Assembly: GCA_938040725.1 (NCBI GenBank)
Contig: CALHZX010000134.1
Span: forward strand, 1-10,419
Reading direction: 5' to 3'
Source of the DNA: an uncultured Actinomyces sp.
Lineage (GTDB): Bacteria; Actinomycetota; Actinomycetes; Actinomycetales; Actinomycetaceae
DNA length: 10,419 nt
The position numbers and the translations under genes were made by a program. The notes beneath the pieces were generated by a model. The model had not been told where the DNA came from. It was given only the letters and a program-made list of their open reading frames with translations, and did no database searches. Each line of letters opens with the position of its first letter. The stretch's first letter is position 1. This document shows, piece by piece, positions 5,949 through 10,419 of this stretch.

Positions 5949-7190
5949 TCAGTCGTTCCACGTGAACTTCTCGGGGCCGATCTCGCCGGTCGTGCCGATC
6001 ATCCAGCCGCCGCGCGCCAGCGCGAAGGACTGGCCGGTTTTCGTGTTCCAGCAGCTGATGCCGTCCTGCGTGGAGTGGCAGGCGTAGTCGCCCTTCGTAG
6101 CGGCCGCGCCGTAGGCGAGGGCGTTGCCTCCGTTCGGCGAAGCGCTCTCACAGGACTGTCCGGCCTTGTCCTTCGTGGCGGTCAGGACGCCGACCTTATT
6201 GCCGGTGCAGGAGGCGAAACCGTCCTCGGCCCAATCGGACTCGCCGATGCCGCAGCTGACACCGTCAGCGGTGAAGGAGCAGGTGATATTCCCGGACGGC
6301 GAGGAGAAGGAGTCGACGGTGATCGCACCGGCGGGGGCCGGGTACTTCACGGGTTCCTCGGTCGTGGCGCTCGCAGAAGGCGTCGGGGTCGACGAGGACG
6401 AGGAGGACGACGAGCTCGGGCTCGAACCGGCCGCGGGCCCCTCGTACCCGCGCGTGAACACGTAGATGACGAACGCGAGGAGGACCGCCGCAGTCACCGC
6501 GAGGACACCGAGAATGACCGCCATGACGGGGAAGCCACGCTTTTCCTTGACCTCGGCGGCCGGAGCGGCGCTGTGCTGGGCGCTCGGCTGGACCTGGTAG
6601 GAGGCGCCCGCACCCGGGTACGCCTGCGGCGTGGGCTGCGTGCGCGCGGGGGCGCCCGACGCACTGAGGTAGGACGAACCTGCGGACGCGCTCGGGTAGA
6701 CGGCGGTCGCCTCGGGATCCTGGGCGGCCTTGCCACCCATGATGGAATGACGCTGCACTTGGGCGACGACCTGCTCGCGCGCACCCACCTTCGGGACGGG
6801 TGCATTCGAGCCAACGACCGCCGAGTAGGGGGTGGTGCGCTCGACCTGCGAGTAGGAGTTCACACCGCCCTGACCCAGGACGTACATGCCGGACTCGGAG
6901 GTGCGGATCGAGGAACCGGCGACGGCGCCCGACACGTCTCCATTCATGACGAGATAGCCGTTAGAGTCGATGTAGCCGTCGTAGTCGTCGCGCGCTTCGA
7001 GAGCCGCGTTGACCTGCGGATCGTTGAACTGGTGCAACCAGTCGAGCAGCCCACGGTAGGCGTGCGGGTGGGCGGCCACCACCGGGCGCAGCTCGGGGTA
7101 GCGGTACGCCAGCTGGCGCAGCGCTTCAGCGTCGGTCGACGGGTCCTGGGCAGCCGCCGCGGGGTCGTCGAAATGCAGCTCTTCAGCCAT
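5949..7190 (-). CDS. Single-pass membrane protein: variant leucine-rich-repeat domain plus extracellular six-Cys domain (DUF6636-like)
   Basis: From the ATG at 7190 the product has 413 residues. Residues about 15-67 (DPSTDAEALRQLAYRYPELRPVVAAHPHAYRGLLDWLHQF...) match the short helical variant leucine-rich-repeat domain of actinobacterial membrane proteins. A low-complexity cytoplasmic region (about 100-215) follows, then basic KEKRG, a membrane helix (about 221-246), an extracellular linker with nine consecutive Ser and Thr/Pro, and a C-terminal domain. That domain has SPSGNITCSF, GVSCGI, YACHSTQDGISCWNTKTGQSFALARG and six Cys (304, 313, 328, 347, 371, 380), probably three disulfides. This pattern resembles DUF6636. 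The function is unknown; the layout suggests an envelope sensor or scaffold with the Cys domain outside. GGAG five nt before ATG 7190 supports this start over an upstream in-frame TTG at 7229. It is 116 nt downstream of nrdG, probably with its own promoter. Confidence 0.82.
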   Translation of the reverse strand: MAEELHFDDPAAAAQDPSTDAEALRQLAYRYPELRPVVAAHPHAYRGLLDWLHQFNDPQVNAALEARDDYDGYIDSNGYLVMNGDVSGAVAGSSIRTSESGMYVLGQGGVNSYSQVERTTPYSAVVGSNAPVPKVGAREQVVAQVQRHSIMGGKAAQDPEATAVYPSASAGSSYLSASGAPARTQPTPQAYPGAGASYQVQPSAQHSAAPAAEVKEKRGFPVMAVILGVLAVTAAVLLAFVIYVFTRGYEGPAAGSSPSSSSSSSSSTPTPSASATTEEPVKYPAPAGAITVDSFSSPSGNITCSFTADGVSCGIGESDWAEDGFASCTGNKVGVLTATKDKAGQSCESASPNGGNALAYGAAATKGDYACHSTQDGISCWNTKTGQSFALARGGWMIGTTGEIGPEKFTWND

Positions 7191-7225
7191 CGAAACTCCA
7201 GACTTCACGGTCACGAGGTTGTTAC

Positions 7226-7250
7226 ACAATACCGCGATCAGGGGTCACAA
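7226..7250 (-). promoter_or_regulatory. Possible promoter of the six-Cys membrane protein gene (-10 TATTGT)
   Basis: TATTGT on the minus strand (7231-7226) fits TANNNT and would give a leader of about 28 nt containing the GGAG site (7199-7196). TTGTGA (7250-7245) could be a -35 but lies only 13 nt away, so the promoter assignment is tentative. Confidence 0.35.
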
Positions 7251-7306
7251 GTGAAACCTTCACCATATTTTTTCCCACCATGCGGCGCTGTCACTTGACA
7301 AAAGCT

Positions 7307-8119
7307 CTACGACTCCCCACGGAAGATAAACCTGTCAAAGCCCAGGGTTTCGATGTCCCGCGCGAGGGAGCGAACCTGGTCGTCCCACCCCGGCCTCGTC
7401 GCACAGAACCCATCGGGCGTGCCCATGTCGCGAGCCTGCTGGAGGGCAAAGGCTCTCACCCCCATCTCGCGCGCCCGTACCGCCACCTCGAAACCATCGC
7501 CGGGACCATCCGGATAGACGGTCAGGCGCACCTCGTGGTCCACCTCGGGGTGAGCCAGGACGATACCCAGCGACTCCCACGCCCGCTCGCCGGCACCCGC
7601 GCGCCCGGCCACGGCCTTGTAGTTGCCCCGGGTCGCCTTCACGTCGATGCCCACCCAATCGACGAGGCCCGCGCCCAGCAGCTCCGCCAGGCGGCGCGGG
7701 TAGGGGCCCGCGGTGTGCAGGCCGACGTCGAAGCCGAGCTCGCGCACGCGCGCCATCGCCGCCCCGAGCGCAACCTGGCGGGTCGCCTCGCCGCCCGAAA
7801 ACACGACGCCATCGAGGAGGCCGCGCCTGCGCGCCAGCAGATCCTCGAGCGCGCTCCACGCAACCACGCCCGGGATGCGCGGGTCAATAATCGCGCTGTT
7901 GTGACAGTACGGGCACGCCCACGGGCATCCCTGCAGGAACAAGGCCGCCGCGAACTTGCCCGGCCAGTCAACGGTCGACATCGGCACGAGGCCTGCGATC
8001 TGCAGGTCGTCCGGCGTCCACTCGCGCGCCTGCCGTCCCCCGACGAGGCCGGGGCCGCCCAGGCTCAGCGTGCCCTCCCGGGGAGCCCCGGCCTCGCCAA
8101 TCGGGGGACGTGCGCTCAC
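7307..8119 (-). CDS. nrdG: Anaerobic ribonucleotide reductase-activating protein (radical SAM)
   Basis: A 270-residue radical SAM enzyme. FLQGCPWACPYCHN holds the CX3CX2C cluster motif (C65, C69, C72) that binds the 4Fe-4S cluster and SAM; VFSGGEAT (about 107-113) is the SAM-binding GGE motif. LQIAGLVPMSTVDWPGKFAAALF just before the cluster motif is characteristic of NrdG-type activases. It generates the glycyl radical on NrdD under anaerobic conditions. The GTG start at 8119 lies one nucleotide after the nrdD stop, with GGGGAG (8133-8128) 8 nt upstream inside nrdD, which indicates translational coupling. An in-frame start at 8170, overlapping nrdD, is less likely. About 37 residues precede the conserved core, longer than in many homologues; this tail is Gly/Pro-rich and probably disordered. 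No clear terminator follows. Confidence 0.93.
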   Translation of the reverse strand: MSARPPIGEAGAPREGTLSLGGPGLVGGRQAREWTPDDLQIAGLVPMSTVDWPGKFAAALFLQGCPWACPYCHNSAIIDPRIPGVVAWSALEDLLARRRGLLDGVVFSGGEATRQVALGAAMARVRELGFDVGLHTAGPYPRRLAELLGAGLVDWVGIDVKATRGNYKAVAGRAGAGERAWESLGIVLAHPEVDHEVRLTVYPDGPGDGFEVAVRAREMGVRAFALQQARDMGTPDGFCATRPGWDDQVRSLARDIETLGFDRFIFRGES

Positions 8120-8120
8120 G

Positions 8121-9983
8121 TCAGCGGCTCCCCGCAGGAGGGAACGCGCTGACGAGCTCGCCGTGCGCATCCGCGGCAGTCTCGGAGAACATCTGGCGCT
8201 CGTGGTACTCGCCCTTCTTGCCGATGTTGAAGGACTGGACCGGGCGGAAGTAGCCCATCACGCGCGTCCACACCTCGCAGGCCTGCGGTTCGGCGTGGGG
8301 GTGGGCGGCAGCGCACTTGTCACAGGTGAAGTGCTCGCCGGCCAGGTAGCCGTGGACCGGGCAGATCGAGAAGGTGGGCGTGATCGTGATGTAGGGGACC
8401 TTGAAGGCCGTCAGCGAACGGCGCACCATCTCCTTGCAGGCCTCGCCCGAGGAGACACGCTCACCCATGTACAGGTGCAGGACCGTGCCACCCGTGTACT
8501 TACCCTGCAGGACCTCCTGGTCCTCGAGGGCCTGGAACGGGTCGTCCGTGTACGCGACCGGCAGCTGCGAGGAGTTCGTGTAGTAGGGCTCAGCGTCCGT
8601 GCCCGCCTGAATGATGTCGGGGAAGCGCTTGCGATCCTCCTTCGCAAAGCGGTACGTCGTGCCCTCCGCGGGGGTGGCCTCCAGGTTGTACATGTGGCCG
8701 GTGGCCTCCTGGAGCTGGACCATGCGCTCGCGCACGCGGTCCAGGACGCGCACGCACATGTCGAAGCCGCGCGGATCCGTCAGGTCGTAGGCGTCGTCGC
8801 TGAAGTTGCGCACCATCTCGTTCATGCCGTTGACACCGATCGTCGAGAAGTGGTTATCGAGCGTGCCCAGGTAGCGCTGCGAGTAGGGGAAGAGCCCATG
8901 ATCCATGTGGTACTGAATGGTCTCGCGCTTGATCTCGAGGGACTTCGAGGCCAGGTCGATGAGCTCGTCCATGCGCGCGACCAGGCCCTCCTCGTCACCC
9001 TTGTACAGGTAGCCGAGGCGCGCCATATTCAGCGTGACCACACCAATCGAGCCCGTGAGCTCCGCCGAACCGAAGAGGCCGTTGCCGCGCTTGAGGAGCT
9101 CGCGCAGGTCCAGCTGCAGGCGGCAGCACATCGAGCGGATCATGTGCGGGTCCAGGTCCGAGTTAATGAAGTTCTGGAAGTAGGGCAGGCCATACTTTGC
9201 CGTCATGTCGAAGAGGGCGTCAACGTTCTCGCCCTCCCAATCGAAGTCGGGCGTGATGTTGTAGGTCGGGATCGGGAACGTGAAGACGCGGCCATCCGCG
9301 TCACCACCCGTCATGACCTCGATGAACGCGCGGTTGATGAGGTTCATTTCCCGCTGCAGGTCGCCGTAGGTGAAGTCGACGACCTCGTCGCCGATGAGGG
9401 GGTACTCGTCCGCAAGGTCATCCGGGCACGTCCAGTCGAAGGTCAGGTTCGTGAACGGGCACTGGCTGCCCCAGCGCGAAGGCACGTTCAGGTTGTAGAT
9501 AAGCTCCTGCATGCACTGCACGATCTCCTCGTACTCCATGTTGTCCAGGCGCACAAAGGGGGCCATGTAGGTGTCGAAGGAGGAGAACGCCTGGGCGCCC
9601 GCCCACTCGTTCTGGAGGGTGCCGAGGAAGTTGACAATCTGGCCGCAGGCCGATGAGAAATGCTTGGGCGGGGCCGAGGCGATCGCGCCGCCCACGCCGT
9701 TGAAGCCCTCCTGGATGAGGCGCTTGAGCGACCAGCCCGCGCAGTATCCGGCGAACATGTCGAGGTCGTGAATGTGGTAGTCGCCCTCGCGGTGCGGCGC
9801 GCCAATCTCCGGAGTGTAGACGTGCTCAAGCCAGTAGTTGGCGACGATCTTGCCCGCCGAATTCAAGATCAGGCCACCCAGTGAATACCCCTGGTTAGCG
9901 TTGGCGTTCACTCGCCAATCGGAGCGATCGAGGTACTCCTCGACGGTTGCAATAGCATCGACGTCGTATCGGGGTGCGGTCAT
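8121..9983 (-). CDS. nrdD: Class III anaerobic ribonucleoside-triphosphate reductase
   Basis: A 620-residue glycyl-radical enzyme making deoxyribonucleotides without oxygen. The glycyl radical site is RVMGYFRPVQSFN (G577). Upstream, CPVH (C541, H544) and CDKC (C554, C557) form the structural zinc site. GYCAGWSL (C81) and RSMCCRL (C286/C287) correspond to the active-site cysteines described for T4 NrdD (Cys79, Cys290); this alignment is from memory. SACGQIVNFLGTLQNEWAGAQAFSSFDTYMAPF and TGSIGVVTLNMARLGY are strongly conserved core segments. The protein begins directly with the core (VEEYLDRSDWRVNANANQGYSLGG) and has no N-terminal ATP-cone, unlike the roughly 710-residue E. coli enzyme. The start at 9983 has AGGA (9995-9992) 8 nt upstream; an in-frame ATG at 10040 would add 19 residues with rare codons (AGA, AAT, AGG). 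Two NrdR boxes lie about 250-300 nt upstream. Confidence 0.96.
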   Translation of the reverse strand: MTAPRYDVDAIATVEEYLDRSDWRVNANANQGYSLGGLILNSAGKIVANYWLEHVYTPEIGAPHREGDYHIHDLDMFAGYCAGWSLKRLIQEGFNGVGGAIASAPPKHFSSACGQIVNFLGTLQNEWAGAQAFSSFDTYMAPFVRLDNMEYEEIVQCMQELIYNLNVPSRWGSQCPFTNLTFDWTCPDDLADEYPLIGDEVVDFTYGDLQREMNLINRAFIEVMTGGDADGRVFTFPIPTYNITPDFDWEGENVDALFDMTAKYGLPYFQNFINSDLDPHMIRSMCCRLQLDLRELLKRGNGLFGSAELTGSIGVVTLNMARLGYLYKGDEEGLVARMDELIDLASKSLEIKRETIQYHMDHGLFPYSQRYLGTLDNHFSTIGVNGMNEMVRNFSDDAYDLTDPRGFDMCVRVLDRVRERMVQLQEATGHMYNLEATPAEGTTYRFAKEDRKRFPDIIQAGTDAEPYYTNSSQLPVAYTDDPFQALEDQEVLQGKYTGGTVLHLYMGERVSSGEACKEMVRRSLTAFKVPYITITPTFSICPVHGYLAGEHFTCDKCAAAHPHAEPQACEVWTRVMGYFRPVQSFNIGKKGEYHERQMFSETAADAHGELVSAFPPAGSR

Positions 9984-10203
9984 TGTTGTGATCCTGTCTT
10001 GATTCCGCTTTTTCGCTGCGAGCATGGGGTTTCTATTCATGGTCGGCGGCTACGGGTGCATCTGGCCTTGCCGTTGCTTCGATGGGCGGCGGGTCGGCAG
10101 TGCTGTTCGGACGCATGATCGACACGTCGTGAACACTGCGCCCTTATGGGGCGCGGTCGTGGCACTGTGGGTGATGGAGGTTTCCTCCGCCCGGTGCGCC
10201 CCT
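9984..10203 (-). promoter_or_regulatory. Long nrdD leader with short hairpins
   Basis: About 220 nt between the NrdR operator region and nrdD hold no supported gene. A 6-bp hairpin (GCGCCC/GGGCGC, 10138-10143 with 10149-10154) and a 5-bp GGAGG/CCTCC hairpin with a 3-nt loop (10176-10188) can form. A 27-codon open frame (minus strand, ATG at about 10120) ends in a TAG overlapping the ATG at 10040, but it has no ribosome site. No known riboswitch was recognised; the cobalamin B12-box was looked for and not found. Confidence 0.35.
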
Positions 10204-10281
10204 CCCCTAGATCTAGGAACACGTGACCACGAATCACTAGATCTACTGTTTGAGCCGAACGAGAACCACAATATCTAGTGT
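10204..10281 (-). promoter_or_regulatory. Tandem NrdR boxes upstream of nrdD, with a third phased palindrome and a -35 TTGACA
   Basis: Two 16-bp sites match the palindromic NrdR box (ACACWATATATWGTGT-like): 10234-10249 (TCACTAGATCTACTGT) and 10266-10281 (CCACAATATCTAGTGT). They are separated by 16 bp, 32 bp centre to centre, the known helical phasing. A perfect palindrome CCTAGATCTAGG (10206-10217), centred 30 bp further toward nrdD, shares the CTAGATCTA core and may be a degenerate third site. A perfect -35 hexamer TTGACA on the minus strand (10284-10279) overlaps the distal box, so NrdR binding would block polymerase. No convincing -10 was found 16-18 nt downstream. NrdR is the ATP/dATP-sensing zinc repressor of nrd operons. 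Confidence 0.8.
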
Positions 10282-10419
10282 CAAACGTGCGTCAGAAATA
10301 CGACGCGCGCGATGCATAGTTCCCCTCATCACGTGCGCACTTTTTCTGGATCCATCGGGGACCTACGTCCCGACGCGAGGCTGCGCGAGTCGACCACACA
10401 GCACGCCCCGCGCCCCCCG
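10282..10419. other. Window edge without a recognised gene
   Basis: These 138 nt upstream of the NrdR boxes show no supported coding region. A gene divergent from nrdD may start beyond the right edge. A 24-codon frame on the minus strand (10317-10243) preceded by GAGGGG runs through both NrdR boxes and is probably chance. Confidence 0.5.

Noticed and set aside
5937..7298. 453-codon + strand open frame opposite the six-Cys membrane protein gene
   Set aside because: It is a high-GC antisense shadow: Arg/Gly-rich, no domain, and it ends beyond the real gene. The minus-strand frame has clear domains, a membrane helix and a ribosome site.
7956..9656. 566-codon + strand open frame opposite nrdG and nrdD
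   Set aside because: It overlaps the unmistakable NrdD and the start of NrdG and has shadow-type composition rich in Arg, Val and Leu without motifs.
10024..10040. Earlier nrdD start at the ATG at 10040
   Set aside because: The extra 19 residues use rare codons and lack family similarity, and the ATG at 9983 has an AGGA site at proper spacing.
9984..10203. Cobalamin riboswitch in the nrdD leader, suggested by GGCACTG-like bases
   Set aside because: The bases are on the strand opposite to nrdD transcription and the conserved B12-box is absent.
10243..10317. 24-codon minus-strand frame preceded by GAGGGG
   Set aside because: It runs through both NrdR boxes and would lie at or upstream of the likely nrdD promoter; the frame is short enough to be chance.
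10040..10419. ATP-cone of NrdD split off by a frameshift upstream
   Set aside because: No frame upstream of 9983 shows ATP-cone-like sequence, and the interval contains operator sites instead.

Overview
The window is GC-rich DNA from an actinobacterium. GC-biased codons, several leaderless genes with TANNNT -10 boxes, a class III (oxygen-sensitive) ribonucleotide reductase and actinobacterial-style surface proteins fit a facultatively anaerobic member of the Actinomyces/Schaalia group. That placement is inference from gene content, not from a marker gene.

Layout: 1-221 is the 3' end of a cupredoxin-type multicopper oxidase or copper nitrite reductase-like gene, closed by a strong terminator. 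An MFS transporter (432-1652) and an App1-like HAD phosphatase (1712-2947) follow on the + strand. Each has a -10 box placed so that transcription would start at the start codon. From about 2958 to 3769 there is no convincing gene. This stretch holds nested inverted repeats, a recurring CGTGTCG motif and two 20-nt-period tandem arrays facing each other, and ends at a strong terminator. A minus-strand LytR_C-type membrane protein (3829-4437) is divergent from an acyl-CoA dehydrogenase-like flavoprotein (4628-5773). A very stable shared terminator (5886-5921) separates the latter from a convergent minus-strand gene.

The right part is all minus strand. nrdD (8121-9983) and nrdG (7307-8119) are one nucleotide apart and form the anaerobic dNTP-synthesis operon: NrdG uses SAM and an iron-sulfur cluster to generate the glycyl radical on NrdD, which then reduces ribonucleotides without oxygen. 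Two well-formed NrdR boxes with a 16-bp spacer (10234-10281), plus a palindrome at about the same phase, lie upstream of nrdD, with a leader of about 220 nt between. Downstream of nrdG, after 116 nt, is a single-pass membrane protein with an N-terminal variant leucine-rich-repeat-like domain and an extracellular six-cysteine domain (5949-7190).

No tRNA, rRNA, transposase gene or CRISPR array was seen. I did not find a clearly new protein system. The least explained part is the repeat mosaic at 3000-3620. Secondary points are the NrdR operator arrangement, the NrdD without an ATP-cone and the flavoprotein without the usual catalytic glutamate.
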